Below are positions 31,513-41,206 of a stretch of 64,000 nucleotides of DNA, in pieces. The translations under genes and the position numbers were made by a program. Origin of the DNA: Nonomuraea angiospora (GTDB lineage: Bacteria > Actinomycetota > Actinomycetes > Streptosporangiales > Streptosporangiaceae). Each line of letters begins with the position of its first letter. Positions within the stretch are counted from its first letter, which is position 1. The stretch spans positions 11,594,001 to 11,658,000 of the forward strand of contig NZ_JADBEK010000001.1 of NCBI RefSeq assembly GCF_014873145.1, given 5' to 3'. Below the pieces are notes generated by a model, which did no database searches, was not told where the DNA came from, and worked only from the letters and a program-made list of their open reading frames with translations.

Positions 31513-32309
31513 GAATCGCCGTTGGACAGTTCGCGTCCGCGGAGGACTGGGCGGTCAACCTCAAGACCTGCCAGGACCTGATCGACCGGGCCGCCGAGGG
31601 CGGCGCCGACCTGCTGGTCCTGCCCGAGGGCGCGATGGCCCTGTTCGTCGACGAGCCGACGCGCATCCGCGAGGCCGCCCAGCCGCTGGACGGGCCGTTC
31701 GTCAGCGGGCTGGTCGAGCGCACGCGCGGCTCGTCCACCACCGTGATCGCCGGCGTGCACACCCCGTCGGGCGACGGCCGGGTGTTCAACGTCCTGGTGG
31801 CCGCCAGGGACGGCGAGATCGTCGGGACGTACACCAAGCTGCACCTGTACGACGCCTTCGGCCGGCGCGAGTCCGACAACGTCGTGCCCGGCACGAACGC
31901 GCCCGTGGTGATCGACGTGGCCGGCTGGAAGGTCGGCATGATGACCTGCTACGACGTGCGCTTCCCCGAGCTGGCCAGGCTCCTGGCCGACCAGGGCGCC
32001 CAGGTGATCGCGCTGCCCACCGCGTGGGTGCGCGGCCCGGCCAAGGAATGGCACTGGGAGGTCATGGTGACCGCCCGCGCCCTGGAGAACACCGTCTACC
32101 TGGCCGCCTCCGGCGAGTGCGGCCGCCGCAACATCGGCGCCAGCATGGTCGTCGACCCGCTCGGCATCACCCGGGCCCGCCTCGGCGACGCGCCGGGCCT
32201 GCTCTGGGCCGACGCCTCCATGGAGGAGCTCGAACGAGCCCGCCTCAGCCTCCCCGTCCTCGAGAACCGGCGCTTCGCCGTCGACCCCCGATTGGAGCGA
32301 CATGTCTAA
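31509..32309 (+). CDS. Nitrilase-superfamily carbon-nitrogen hydrolase
   Basis: A 266-residue amidase with the full Glu-Lys-Cys triad: Glu in DLLVLPEGAMALF, Lys in GTYTKLHLYDAFG and Cys in VGMMTCYDVRFPELAR. The KLHLYDAFG and CYDVRFPE versions resemble the deaminated-glutathione amidase/omega-amidase branch, which releases ammonia from short amides. It overlaps both neighbours (ATGA at its start, 8 bases at its end), so translation is coupled through the operon. The likely role is hydrolysing an amide taken up by the downstream ABC importer, which is inference from context. Confidence 0.88.
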   Translation: MRIAVGQFASAEDWAVNLKTCQDLIDRAAEGGADLLVLPEGAMALFVDEPTRIREAAQPLDGPFVSGLVERTRGSSTTVIAGVHTPSGDGRVFNVLVAARDGEIVGTYTKLHLYDAFGRRESDNVVPGTNAPVVIDVAGWKVGMMTCYDVRFPELARLLADQGAQVIALPTAWVRGPAKEWHWEVMVTARALENTVYLAASGECGRRNIGASMVVDPLGITRARLGDAPGLLWADASMEELERARLSLPVLENRRFAVDPRLERHV

Positions 32310-33228
32310 GTACGCGACGGCTGCCCTGCTCGGCGCCGCCCTCCTGCTGGCCGGCTGCGGTGCCAACCCCGAGGAGGCCCAGGGCGCGCTGAGCTCCCAG
32401 CCCGCCGCCTCCGGCACCGAGGCCGCCCAGGGCAAGGACCAGGCCCTGTACGACCGGCTGCCCGACAAGGTGAAGACCGCCGGCAAGCTGGTCTCGGTGA
32501 ACAACGGCTCGTTCCCGCCGTACGAGATCGCCGGTGCGGACGGCAAGTCCATGACCGGCGCCGCCGCCGACCTGTCGGAGGCCCTGGGACAGGTGCTCGG
32601 CGTCAAGATCGAGCACGTCACCGTGGACGGCCTGCCCAGCCAGCTCACCGGCATCGCGTCGGGCCGCTACGACCTGGCCATCGGCCCGGTGGGCGACTTC
32701 GCCGACCGGCAGAAGGCCAACGACTTCGTGGACTGGGTCAAGGAGTTCGTGGTCTTCGCCGTGCCGAAGGGGAACCCCAAGAAGATCAACTCGGTGGCGG
32801 ACACGTGCGGGCTGAAGATCTCGGTCATGGCCGGCGGCTCCGCCGAAGCCGTGATCAAGAACCAGTCCGAGACCTGCGCCAAGGACGGCAAGCCGAAGAT
32901 CACCGTGCAGTCGTACAAGGACCAGCCCACCTCCGTGCTGGCGGTCAGCTCGGGCCGGGCCGACGCGTTCTTCTCCTCGCAGGCGCCGCTCACCTACTTC
33001 GTTTCGCAGTCCGGCGGCAAGCTGGAGCTGGCCGGCAAGGGGCAGAGCAACGGCTTCGACGACCTTTACCAGGGGGCCGTCGTCGGCAAGGACTCGCCGC
33101 TGCGTGACGTGGTCAAGGACGGCATCCAGAAGCTGATCGACAACGGCACCTACGCCAAGATCATGGACAGGTGGGGCACGTCCGACAACAAGCTGGACAA
33201 GGCCGGCGTCAACCTGGCGGGATCATGA
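32302..33228 (+). CDS. Amino-acid ABC transporter substrate-binding lipoprotein
   Basis: A 308-residue secreted lipoprotein: signal helix [20 protein letters not shown] with the lipobox LAGC at residues 16-19. The mature part is a family 3 solute-binding protein ([80 protein letters not shown]). This family binds polar amino acids and related compounds. The start lies inside the end of the nitrilase gene and the stop overlaps the permease start (ATGA). Confidence 0.93.
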   Translation: MSKYATAALLGAALLLAGCGANPEEAQGALSSQPAASGTEAAQGKDQALYDRLPDKVKTAGKLVSVNNGSFPPYEIAGADGKSMTGAAADLSEALGQVLGVKIEHVTVDGLPSQLTGIASGRYDLAIGPVGDFADRQKANDFVDWVKEFVVFAVPKGNPKKINSVADTCGLKISVMAGGSAEAVIKNQSETCAKDGKPKITVQSYKDQPTSVLAVSSGRADAFFSSQAPLTYFVSQSGGKLELAGKGQSNGFDDLYQGAVVGKDSPLRDVVKDGIQKLIDNGTYAKIMDRWGTSDNKLDKAGVNLAGS

Positions 33229-34136
33229 GCGGACTGCCGGACGTCGACGTCGCGGGCGCGTCCCGCACGCGCCATCCGCTGCGCTGGGTGGCCTCGATCA
33301 TCCTGCTGGTGTTGGCCGCCCAGCTCGTGAGCCTGCTGGTCACCAACCCCAACTTCCAGTGGGACGTGGTCTTCCGTTACGTCAACGCGCAGGTCATCGG
33401 CCAGGGCATCTTCACCACGCTGCTGCTCACCGTGATCGCGATGTTCGTGGGCGTGGTGCTCGGGGTGCTGCTGGCCATCGGCCGGCTCTCCGAGAACCCC
33501 GTCGCGCGGGCGGCCTGCGGGCTCTACGTGTGGTTCTTCCGCGGCACGCCGGTGCTGGTGCAGCTCGTGCTCTGGTACAACCTGTCGTACCTGCTGCCCA
33601 AGATCTCCCTCGGCATCCCGTTCGGCCCGGAGTTCATCAGCGCCGACACGAACCTGGTCATCACCCCGCTGCTCGCGGCCATCCTCGGGCTCGGGCTGAA
33701 CGAGGGCGCGTACATGGCGGAGATCATCCGCGGCGGGCTCATGTCGGTGGACCCCGGGCAGACCGAGGCCGCCTCGGCGCTCGGCATGAGCAACGCGCGC
33801 ACCTTCCGCAGGATCGTGCTGCCGCAGGCCATGCGGTTCATCATCCCGCCCACCGGCAGCCAGGTGATCAGCATGCTGAAGGCCACGTCGCTGGTGAGCG
33901 TCATCGCCCTGGCCGACCTGCTCTACACGGTGCAGTCGATCTACAACCGCACCTTCCAGACCATCCCGCTGCTGATCGTCGCCTGCGTCTGGTACCTGGT
34001 CATCACCTCGATCCTGTACGTCGGCCAGTCGTTCATCGAGCGGCACTACGCCCGCGGGGCCACCAGGCACGCGCCGCAGAGCTTCTGGGCCTTCCTGACC
34101 TTCCGCCGGCGCCGTCCCTCGGAGGTGACGTCATGA
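33225..34136 (+). CDS. Amino-acid ABC transporter permease
   Basis: A 303-residue HisM/GlnP-type permease with five to six membrane helices. The EAA loop reads [24 protein letters not shown], and the GTP-V-V/L region is [17 protein letters not shown]. An unusually long loop after [15 protein letters not shown] resembles permeases of ectoine/polar amino acid systems. One permease gene is present, so it probably forms a homodimer. ATGA overlaps occur at both ends. Confidence 0.93.
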   Translation: MSGLPDVDVAGASRTRHPLRWVASIILLVLAAQLVSLLVTNPNFQWDVVFRYVNAQVIGQGIFTTLLLTVIAMFVGVVLGVLLAIGRLSENPVARAACGLYVWFFRGTPVLVQLVLWYNLSYLLPKISLGIPFGPEFISADTNLVITPLLAAILGLGLNEGAYMAEIIRGGLMSVDPGQTEAASALGMSNARTFRRIVLPQAMRFIIPPTGSQVISMLKATSLVSVIALADLLYTVQSIYNRTFQTIPLLIVACVWYLVITSILYVGQSFIERHYARGATRHAPQSFWAFLTFRRRRPSEVTS

Positions 34137-34897
34137 CCGTCCCCATGGTCCACGCCCACGCCGTGCGCAAGCACTTCGGCCACCTCGAAGTCCTCAAGGG
34201 CATCGACCTGGACGTCCAGGCGGGGGAGGTCGTGGTGATCCTCGGCCCCTCCGGGTCGGGCAAGTCGACGTTCCTGCGCTGCGTGAACCACCTGGAGGCC
34301 ATCGACGGCGGCTCCATCTTCGTGGACGGGGAGCTGATCGGGTTTCAGGAGTCCGGCGGCAAGGTGCGGCACCTGCGCAAGAGCGAGATCACCCGCCAGC
34401 GGCGGGAGATCGGCATGGTCTTCCAGCAGTTCAACCTGTTCCCGCACTTCACGGTGTTGCAGAACGTCATGGAGGCGCCGGTCGGCGTGCGCCGCGAGCC
34501 GCGCGGGCAGGCCCGCGAACGGGCGCTCGGCCTGCTGCGCCGCGTCGGCCTGGAGGACAAGGCGGGCAGCTACCCCAGGCAGCTCTCCGGCGGGCAGCAG
34601 CAGCGGGTGGCGATCGCCAGGGCGCTGGCGATGCGGCCCAAGCTGATGCTGTTCGACGAGCCGACCAGCGCGCTGGACCCGGAGCTGGTCGGTGAGGTGC
34701 TGGCCACCATGAAGGGCCTCGCCGAGGACGGGCTGACCATGATCGTGGTGACCCACGAGATCGGGTTCGCGCGGGAGGTGGCCGATCGGGTGGTGTTCAT
34801 GGACGGCGGCGTCGTGGTCGAGTCGGGCACGCCCAAGGAGGTCCTCGACAACCCCACCAGCCCCCGCACCAAGGCCTTCCTCAGCCGCGTCCTGTAG
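34133..34897 (+). CDS. Amino-acid ABC transporter ATP-binding protein
   Basis: A 254-residue GlnQ-type ATPase with Walker [14 protein letters not shown]-loop [14 protein letters not shown], signature [15 protein letters not shown], Walker [14 protein letters not shown] and switch His in [11 protein letters not shown] ~15-residue insertion ([18 protein letters not shown]) after the first strands is seen in GlnQ/HisP relatives. It powers the importer formed with the preceding permease and lipoprotein and closes the operon. Confidence 0.95.
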   Translation: MTVPMVHAHAVRKHFGHLEVLKGIDLDVQAGEVVVILGPSGSGKSTFLRCVNHLEAIDGGSIFVDGELIGFQESGGKVRHLRKSEITRQRREIGMVFQQFNLFPHFTVLQNVMEAPVGVRREPRGQARERALGLLRRVGLEDKAGSYPRQLSGGQQQRVAIARALAMRPKLMLFDEPTSALDPELVGEVLATMKGLAEDGLTMIVVTHEIGFAREVADRVVFMDGGVVVESGTPKEVLDNPTSPRTKAFLSRVL

Positions 34898-34986
34898 GCC
34901 CCCGCGGGCGTCGTCCCTTCCTCTGCTCCCCGGAGGACGGATGAGACGTCGGCGGGAAAGCCGCGGACGGGCCTATCGTAGGTCGG

Positions 34987-35508
34987 ATGGACACCCAGCG
35001 TTTGATCATGCGCAGATGGCGCGACGAAGACCGGGAACCATTCGCCGCGATGAACGCCGACCCCGAGGTGATGGAGCACTTCCCCGCCCCGCTCACCCGC
35101 GCCGAGAGCGACCACTTCGTCGACAGGATCGAGGAGGAGTTCGACAAGGCCGGCCACGGGCTGTGGGCGCTGGAGGTGCGCGACAGCGGCGAGTTCATCG
35201 GCTTCGCCGGCCTGATCTGGCAGACCTTCGACGCGCCGTTCCTGCCCGCGTGGGAGATCGGGTGGCGGCTGGCACGCCCCGCCTGGGGCCACGGGTACGC
35301 CACCGAGGCGGCCAGGCAGGTGCTCAGGTACGCGTTCGAGGAGGCCGGACTGGACGAGATCGTCTCCATGACGGCCAAGAGCAACGTCCGCTCCCAGGCC
35401 GTGATGAAGCGCCTGGGCATGACCCACCTGACCGACTTCGGCCACACGCGGCTGGCGCCGGACCACCCCCTGTTCCCGCACGTGGCCTACCACATCAGGC
35501 GTCCGTAG
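34987..35508 (+). CDS. GNAT acetyltransferase, RimJ/RimL type
   Basis: A 173-residue acetyltransferase: TQRLIMRRWRDEDREPFAAM, IGWRLARPAWGHGYATEAAR (acetyl-CoA pyrophosphate loop) and MTAKSNVRSQAVMKRLGM are the classic RimJ/RimL pattern. Such enzymes acetylate N-termini of proteins or small amines; the substrate is not predictable. ATG 34987 begins MDTQRLIMRRW. The end overlaps the convergent LysR gene by 14 bases. Confidence 0.92.
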   Translation: MDTQRLIMRRWRDEDREPFAAMNADPEVMEHFPAPLTRAESDHFVDRIEEEFDKAGHGLWALEVRDSGEFIGFAGLIWQTFDAPFLPAWEIGWRLARPAWGHGYATEAARQVLRYAFEEAGLDEIVSMTAKSNVRSQAVMKRLGMTHLTDFGHTRLAPDHPLFPHVAYHIRRP

Positions 35509-36373
35509 GGGCGCTCATGGCGTAGAGGACGTCGCGCAGGGCGGGCTCGCGGCCGCGTAGCCAGACCAGCCGCAGCGCCAGCGCGGGCGTCTCGAAGCCG
35601 AGCCGCATCAGAGCGCCGGAGGCCAGGTCGGGCTCCAGCGCGAAGTCCGGCAGCAGCGCGCTGCCGAGCCCCTGCCTGGCCCATTCGCGGGCGGTGGCGA
35701 TGCTGGTCAGCTCCCTGCGCGGCACCTCCGCGCCGAACACCCGGTCGGCGGCCAGCCGGATCGAGCAGCCCGGCGGGCTGACCAGCAGCGGCTCCCGATC
35801 CCCGTCCGGCGCTGCGACCAGCGCCAGCCCGACCTCACCCACGTCCAGGAAGTCCAGATCGGGCGCCACCGGCCCGGAGCCGGGGTCGTACGGCATGGTG
35901 AACCCGAGCCCGCCGATCCGCGGGCCCGTGTCCACCAGGAGCACCGCGTCCAGCTCGCCGGCCGCCACCCCGGCCAGCAGCGACTGCCTGGTGTGCGAGC
36001 GCACGTCCACGTCCAGGTCGGGGTGGCGTTCCGACAAACGGCGGATCACGGCGGGCATCCGGGCCGCGGCGAGCATCTCCAGCGCGCCGATCCGCACCTT
36101 GCGCCGCTGCCCGGTGACGGCGCGGCGCACCTCGTCGGCGTGGTCGAGCAGCCCCGGTGCCCGCGCCAGCAGCGTGGCGCCCTGCTCGGTCAGCCGCATG
36201 CCCTGAGGCGTGCGCTCGAAGAGCGCGACCCCGAGGCTCCGCTCCAGGCGGCGCACCTGCTCCGACACCGACGCGGGGGCGAGGCCGAGGCTGTTCGCCG
36301 CCCCGGTGACGGTACCCGTCCTCGCCACCGCGACGAACCCGCGCAACTGCCGCAAATCCATATCCGCCAGCAT
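35495..36373 (-). CDS. LysR-family transcriptional regulator
   Basis: A 292-residue regulator with the LysR helix-turn-helix at residues 5-63 (MDLRQLRGFVAVARTGTVTG, GLAPASVSEQVRRLERSLGV) and a type 2 periplasmic-like effector domain after it (RIGALEMLAAARMPAVIRRL, ELDAVLLVDTG). ATG 36373 has GGGAAA upstream; ATG 36361 would remove four residues. It is divergent from the MFS exporter gene at 36445, which it probably controls. Confidence 0.9.
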   Translation of the reverse strand: MLADMDLRQLRGFVAVARTGTVTGAANSLGLAPASVSEQVRRLERSLGVALFERTPQGMRLTEQGATLLARAPGLLDHADEVRRAVTGQRRKVRIGALEMLAAARMPAVIRRLSERHPDLDVDVRSHTRQSLLAGVAAGELDAVLLVDTGPRIGGLGFTMPYDPGSGPVAPDLDFLDVGEVGLALVAAPDGDREPLLVSPPGCSIRLAADRVFGAEVPRRELTSIATAREWARQGLGSALLPDFALEPDLASGALMRLGFETPALALRLVWLRGREPALRDVLYAMSAPTDA

Positions 36374-36444
36374 ACGGTTTTCCCGAACGCCCCCTGAGGC
36401 AGCGCCTGTTGAGGGCGGATGCGGCGTTTCAGCAGGCTGGGCGC

Positions 36445-37692
36445 ATGATGTTCGGATTCTCCCTCGCCTACTTCCTCGTGATCCTCGACACGACCGTGCT
36501 GACGATCGCGCTGCCCGATCTGCGGGCCTCGCTCGGCGGCTCGCTGGCCGGGCAGCAGTGGGCGGTGAACGCGTACACGGTCGCCTTCGCCGCCTCGCTG
36601 CTCGTCGGGGGAGCGGTGGCCGACCGGTACGGCGCGGCCCGGATCTTCAAGGCCGGCGTGGTGGCCTTCGGCGCGATCTCGCTGCTGAGCGCCGCGGCGC
36701 CGCACCTGGGCGTGCTGGTCGGGCTGCGGGCCCTGCTGGGCGTGGCGGGCGCGCTCTGCACGGGCGGCTCGCTCGGACTGCTCCCGCAGCTCTTCCCCGA
36801 CCCGGCCGCCCGCGCCCGCGCCACCGGTCTGTGGGCGGCCATCACCGGCACCGCGCTCGCCGCCGGCCCGCTGCTGGGCGGTCTCCTGGTGGACCTGTAC
36901 GGCTGGCGCGCCGTCTTCCTGCTCAACCCGCCCCTCGCCCTGATCAGCCTGCTGGCCATGCGCCGGGTCAGCTCGCCGCGCGGCCACCGCGGGATCGACT
37001 GGCGGGTCCAGGCGCTGGCCTGCGCGTTCCTGGCCCTGGTGGCGCAGGCCCTGATCGGCCCCTCGGTCCTGGCGGGCGTCGCGGCCCTGGCCGTACTGGC
37101 CGCGCTGGTGCCGGTGGAGCGCCGCAGCCACGCCCCCGCGCTGCCCGGCGGCCTGCTCGCCGCCACCTGGCCCGAACTGCTCGCCGGCACGGTGGCCAAC
37201 TTCGCCTTCGCCGGCGCCCTGTTCGTCCTCACCCTCCTGCTGCAGGACACCCGCCACCTGACCCCGCTGGCCGCCGGGCTGGCCTTCCTGCCGCTCACCC
37301 TCCCCATGACCGTGAACCCGCTGCTCACCGGCCGCCTGGTGGCCCGCCACGGCCCGCGCCCGCCGATCCTGTGCGGCCTGGCCCTGCTCGCGACCGGCCT
37401 GGCCGGCGTCGCCCTCACGGACGCGCTGGCGTGGTGGCTGGTGGTGATGGGGTTCGGGCTGTCGTTCGTGCTGCCCGCGCTGATGGCGGGCATGGTCAAC
37501 AGCGCGCCGCCGGGGACGGCGGGCACGGCGGGCGGCGTCCTGAACGCCTTCCGCCAGGCCGGCGCGACCCTCGGCGTGGCGGTCATGGGCGTCGTCGGCC
37601 GGCCCCTGCTGGCGGCGGCCGTCCTGACGGCCCTGACCTGCCTGTGCTACGCGGCGGGCGCCTGGCGCGCCCGCACTGCCGCCCTGACCTGA
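36445..37692 (+). CDS. MFS drug/metabolite exporter
   Basis: A 415-residue, roughly 12-helix transporter. ATG 36445 is chosen over the upstream TTG at 36409, as it starts at the first helix (MMFGFSLAYFLVILDTTVLT). LAYFLVILDTTVLTIALPDL and QWAVNAYTVAFAA are typical of the EmrB/QacA-like DHA2 group, and LLGGLLVDLYGWRAVFLLNP is the helix 5 antiporter motif. DHA2 proteins normally have 14 helices and ~480 residues, so this is a short form. It is divergent from the LysR gene. Confidence 0.88.
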   Translation: MMFGFSLAYFLVILDTTVLTIALPDLRASLGGSLAGQQWAVNAYTVAFAASLLVGGAVADRYGAARIFKAGVVAFGAISLLSAAAPHLGVLVGLRALLGVAGALCTGGSLGLLPQLFPDPAARARATGLWAAITGTALAAGPLLGGLLVDLYGWRAVFLLNPPLALISLLAMRRVSSPRGHRGIDWRVQALACAFLALVAQALIGPSVLAGVAALAVLAALVPVERRSHAPALPGGLLAATWPELLAGTVANFAFAGALFVLTLLLQDTRHLTPLAAGLAFLPLTLPMTVNPLLTGRLVARHGPRPPILCGLALLATGLAGVALTDALAWWLVVMGFGLSFVLPALMAGMVNSAPPGTAGTAGGVLNAFRQAGATLGVAVMGVVGRPLLAAAVLTALTCLCYAAGAWRARTAALT

Positions 37693-37751
37693 CTTGCGAG
37701 TATCGTGATCGGCGCAGGGCCGGGGGTTTGTCGGGGATGGTGAGGTGGAGC

Positions 37752-38453
37752 GTGCGTTTCCAGCATTCGAGTGACATCTGGCGGGACTTCCCGGAGCTCG
37801 TCCCCGGCGTGCTGGTCGCGTCGGGCGTCTCGGCGGACGTCTCCGCCGACGACTCGATCCTCGAGCTCGGCGAGCTCGCCGCGGCGCGGCTCGAGACCTC
37901 CTCGGAGGGCGAGCTGCCGGAGATCCAGGCGTGGCGGCGGGCGTTCTCGAAGATGGGCCTCAAGCCGACCCAGTACCGCTGCGCCTCGGAGTCCCTGCTG
38001 CGCCGCTTCCGCAAGGAGGGCGCGCTGCCGCGCCTGCACCCGCTGATCGACTTGTGCAACGCGTTCTCCCTCGCGTACGCGATCCCGGTGGCGGTGTTCG
38101 ACGTCTCCAAGATCTCGCAGTACGTGGAGGTCAGGTACGCGGCGGGCGACGAGACGTACCTGACCTTCTCCGGCGAGACCGAGCACCCGCCGCCCGGCGA
38201 GGTGATCTTCGCCGACGCGGAGGGCAGGGCGCACGCCCGCCGCTGGACCAACCGCCAGAGCGGCCACTCGGCCGTCCGCGACACGACCACCGACGTCCTG
38301 ATCGTCGCCGAGGCGCTGCACGAGACGGCCGGGAAGGACGTCGAGTCCCTCATGGCCGGGCTCTCGGACGAGCTGGCCGCCGTCTGGTCCATGACGCCGC
38401 CGGACTACACGATCCTCGGCCCGGCCGAGCCCCGGTTCGAGTTCCCGGCGTGA
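37752..38453 (+). CDS. B3/B4 tRNA-binding domain protein
   Basis: A 233-residue protein. GTG 37752 with GAGG six bases upstream gives the usual family start MRFQHSSDIWRDFPELVPGV; ATG 37737 is an alternative. The protein is a stand-alone B3/B4 domain, the fold used by the beta subunit of phenylalanyl-tRNA synthetase: YRCASESLLRRFRKEGALPR, LIDLCNAFSLAYAIPVAVFD and RRWTNRQSGHSAVRDTTTDV. Such proteins are proposed to act on aminoacyl-tRNA or its analogues, but no role is firmly established. Confidence 0.88.
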   Translation: MRFQHSSDIWRDFPELVPGVLVASGVSADVSADDSILELGELAAARLETSSEGELPEIQAWRRAFSKMGLKPTQYRCASESLLRRFRKEGALPRLHPLIDLCNAFSLAYAIPVAVFDVSKISQYVEVRYAAGDETYLTFSGETEHPPPGEVIFADAEGRAHARRWTNRQSGHSAVRDTTTDVLIVAEALHETAGKDVESLMAGLSDELAAVWSMTPPDYTILGPAEPRFEFPA

Positions 38454-38460
38454 CATGAAG

Positions 38461-38490
38461 CGGCCCGGGACCGTGCTCGGTCCCGGGCCG
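38461..38490. terminator. Bidirectional terminator between convergent genes
   Basis: CGGCCCGGGACC (38461-38472) pairs perfectly with GGTCCCGGGCCG (38479-38490) around the loop GTGCTC. It lies between the convergent B3/B4 and glnA genes and can serve both. Confidence 0.85.
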
Positions 38491-38510
38491 TTCGCCGTGC
38501 GCGTGCCGGA

Positions 38511-39935
38511 CTACACGTCGTAGTACAGCTCGAACTCGTGCGGGTGCGGGCGCAGGCGGATCGGGTCGACCTCGTTCTCCCGCTTGTAGGAGATCCACGT
38601 CTCGATCAGGTCAGGCGTGAAGACGCCGCCCTCGAGCAGGTAGTCGTGGTCCTCCTCCAGCGCGTTGAGCACGTCGGTGAGCGAGCCGGGCACCTGCGGG
38701 ATGTTGCGGGCCTCCTCCGGCGGCAGCTCGTAGAGGTCCTTGTCGACGGGCTCCGGCGGCTCGATCTTGTTGCGGATGCCGTCGATGCCCGCCATCAGCA
38801 TCGCCGCGAAGGCGAAGTACGGGTTGCAGGACGGGTCGGGCACGCGGAACTCGATGCGCTTGGCCTTCGGGTTGGAGCCCGTGATCGGGATCCGGACGCA
38901 GGCCGACCGGTTGCGCTGGGAGTAGACCAGGTTGACCGGGGCCTCGTAGCCGGGGACCAGGCGGTGGTAGGAGTTGACCGTCGGGTTGGTGAAGGCCAGC
39001 AGCGACGGCGCGTGCTTGAGCAGGCCGCCGATGTAGTAGCGGGCCGTGTCGGACAGGCCCGCGTAGCCGACCTCGTCGTAGAAGAGCGGCGAGCCGTCCT
39101 TCCACAGCGACTGGTGGCAGTGCATGCCGGAGCCGTTGTCACCGAAGATCGGCTTGGGCATGAACGTGACCGTGTGACCGAACTCGAGCGCCGTGCTCTT
39201 GATGATGTACTTGTACAGCATCAGGTTGTCGGCGGTCTTGAGCAGCGTGCCGAACTTGAAGTCGATCTCCGCCTGGCCCGCCGTGCCGACCTCGTGGTGC
39301 TGCATCTCGACGTCGATGCCGCACTCGATGAGGTTGCGCACCATCTCGGAGCGCAGGTCGGTGAAGTGGTCCATCGGCGGGACCGGGAAGTAGCCGCCCT
39401 TGTAGCGCGGCTTGTAGCCGAGGTTGCCGCCCTCGGTGGCCTTGCCGGTGTTCCAGGCGCCCTCGATGGAGTCGATGTAGTAGTAGCCGGCGTTCTGCTT
39501 CGTCTCGAAGCGCACGTCGTCGAAGATGTAGAACTCGGCCTCGGGTCCGAAGTAGACCGTGTCGGCGATGCCCGTGCCCCGGAGGAACTCCTCGGCCTTG
39601 CGCGCGACGTTACGCGGGTCGCGGCTGTAGGCCTCGCCGGTCAGCGGGTCGTGCACGAAAAAGTTCAGGTTGAGCGTCTTGTGCTGGCGGAACGGGTCCA
39701 CCACGGCGCTGGACGGGTCGGGCAGCAGAAGCATGTCGGACTCGTGGATCGCCTGGAAACCGCGGATCGACGAGCCGTCGAACATGAGTCCGTCGGTGAA
39801 GACGCTCGCGCTGAAGTTTTCTACCGGGAAGGTGAAGTGGTGAGTCGTCCCCGGCAGGTCGGTGAACCTGACATCGACGAACTGCACCCCTTCGTCACTG
39901 ATGAACTTCAGGACGTCGTCGGCGGAGTTGAACAC
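38511..39935 (-). CDS. glnA: Glutamine synthetase type I (adenylylation-regulated)
   Basis: A 474-residue enzyme; GTG 39935 with GGGAGG seven bases upstream gives the usual opening [20 protein letters not shown] (an upstream ATG at 39962 would add nine residues). All GS-I signatures are present: [43 protein letters not shown] [28 protein letters not shown] and [17 protein letters not shown]. The adenylylation loop [11 protein letters not shown] with its Tyr (near residue 400) is intact, so it is a GlnE substrate. A full GlnR box lies upstream. This is the main ammonia-assimilating enzyme. Confidence 0.97.
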   Translation of the reverse strand: MFNSADDVLKFISDEGVQFVDVRFTDLPGTTHHFTFPVENFSASVFTDGLMFDGSSIRGFQAIHESDMLLLPDPSSAVVDPFRQHKTLNLNFFVHDPLTGEAYSRDPRNVARKAEEFLRGTGIADTVYFGPEAEFYIFDDVRFETKQNAGYYYIDSIEGAWNTGKATEGGNLGYKPRYKGGYFPVPPMDHFTDLRSEMVRNLIECGIDVEMQHHEVGTAGQAEIDFKFGTLLKTADNLMLYKYIIKSTALEFGHTVTFMPKPIFGDNGSGMHCHQSLWKDGSPLFYDEVGYAGLSDTARYYIGGLLKHAPSLLAFTNPTVNSYHRLVPGYEAPVNLVYSQRNRSACVRIPITGSNPKAKRIEFRVPDPSCNPYFAFAAMLMAGIDGIRNKIEPPEPVDKDLYELPPEEARNIPQVPGSLTDVLNALEEDHDYLLEGGVFTPDLIETWISYKRENEVDPIRLRPHPHEFELYYDV

Positions 39936-39985
39936 TCTCGAACCTCCCTGGGGACTGGCCATCATGCCGACGCTAGGGCGTGGCC

Positions 39986-40023
39986 GTTTCCGTGTGGTGT
40001 CTCGATTGTTTCGCACATGTTAC
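39986..40023 (-). promoter_or_regulatory. GlnR box upstream of glnA
   Basis: On the minus strand the sequence reads GTAAC-n6-GAAAC-n6-GACAC-n6-GAAAC, a near-perfect double GlnR a/b-site (consensus gTnAC-n6-GaAAc repeated). It ends 51 bases before the glnA start. GlnR is the global nitrogen regulator of actinomycetes and activates glnA under nitrogen limitation. Confidence 0.8.
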
Positions 40024-40028
40024 GCAGG

Positions 40029-41138
40029 TCAGGTGCCCTTGGAAGCGGTGCAACCCTCGGAATCGTCCTCTTCCAGCTCGTACGGATCGATGGGCGCTCC
40101 CGTGGGCGCCACCGTACCCCGAGGCGAGTCCTCGAACACCGGATGAATGAACTCGTCCCGCGTGTCGCAGCTCGCCGGTGTGCTGCTCGCCCCCCAGCTC
40201 AGCGGCCACACCACCAGCCGTCCCTCCTCACGGTACAGCCACACCTTGCCGGTGGGATGGGCGACCACCCGGATGGTGGTGTCCGGCCGGCCCGGTCGGT
40301 GCACGGCGTAGACGACGAGGTGGTTCAGCTTGAGCTCGACGCCGCGGCGGCCGCCGTCCTTGAAGGTGCCCAGCTTGACCCGGCCGTGCACCTTGATCAC
40401 GTCGGTGGCGAACTCGGCCGTGCCCTTGGCGAACTGGATGACGAAGGGCGCGGCCTTCTTCTTGTGCTTCTTCGCGTACTCGGAGAACCAGTCGCGCTGC
40501 TCGGCGTCCAGCAGCTTGGTGAACGCCGACGGCTTGCCGCCCAGGAGCGTCTTCCTGTCCAGGAAGGCCGCCGTCAGCAGCTCGCGGGTGCGCTTCAGGC
40601 CCTTCGCGACGTCCTTCTCCGACAGCCCGCCCAGCGCCTTCGCCTCCGGCATCGCGAAGCCGGCGGCCCCCTCGGAGTACTTCTCGGCGGGGGATCCGGC
40701 GAACGGGCTCGCCGGCTCCTCGCCGGCGCCCTCCGCCGGCTCCTGGGTGGCCTCGTCCGCCGGATTGCCGGCGGGTTCGACGTCCGGCTCGTCGATCGGC
40801 ACCGGGGGTTCGTCCACGACGACGCCTGGGGTGAGCAGATCGGGACGGAAGACCACGATCACCCCCGCGGACGCGATCAGCGAGGTGACCACGGCCATCG
40901 CGATCCACGCCCGCCCGACCCGCCGCCGCGGCTCGGGCCCGTATCCCCCGTTTCCCCCGGATTCTCCGGATAAGTGCGCCGACCTGCTCTCGCGTCTGGC
41001 TGTGCGGTCGGTACGCCGCTGTTCTTTCGCGCCTTTGACGGCCGCGGCGCGCATCCTGCGCTGTTGCTCCTCGTCGATCTGCGCGACCAGCTCGTTGAAG
41101 CGCGCGTCAAGGTCATCCCCGTGTGGCATGGCGTACAT
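40029..41138 (-). CDS. Conserved membrane-anchored hypothetical protein
   Basis: A 369-residue protein; ATG 41138 has GGAACGG upstream and ATG 41129 is an alternative. It starts with a charged cytoplasmic helix (DARFNELVAQIDEEQQRRMR, likely coiled coil) and a basic stretch. One membrane helix follows (AWIAMAVVTSLIASAGVIVV), then a Pro/Glu-rich extracytoplasmic linker and a globular domain of about 230 residues (residues ~150-369). No enzymatic motif is recognised. It sits between glnA and the RDD gene, where similar proteins occur in other actinomycetes. Confidence 0.75.
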   Translation of the reverse strand: MYAMPHGDDLDARFNELVAQIDEEQQRRMRAAAVKGAKEQRRTDRTARRESRSAHLSGESGGNGGYGPEPRRRVGRAWIAMAVVTSLIASAGVIVVFRPDLLTPGVVVDEPPVPIDEPDVEPAGNPADEATQEPAEGAGEEPASPFAGSPAEKYSEGAAGFAMPEAKALGGLSEKDVAKGLKRTRELLTAAFLDRKTLLGGKPSAFTKLLDAEQRDWFSEYAKKHKKKAAPFVIQFAKGTAEFATDVIKVHGRVKLGTFKDGGRRGVELKLNHLVVYAVHRPGRPDTTIRVVAHPTGKVWLYREEGRLVVWPLSWGASSTPASCDTRDEFIHPVFEDSPRGTVAPTGAPIDPYELEEDDSEGCTASKGT

Positions 41139-41206
41139 GATGGCCGTTCCGCGACGCGGTTGGGTCACGATGCCGACCGGCCTGCCGGGCGGATACCGTT
41201 GGGGGC

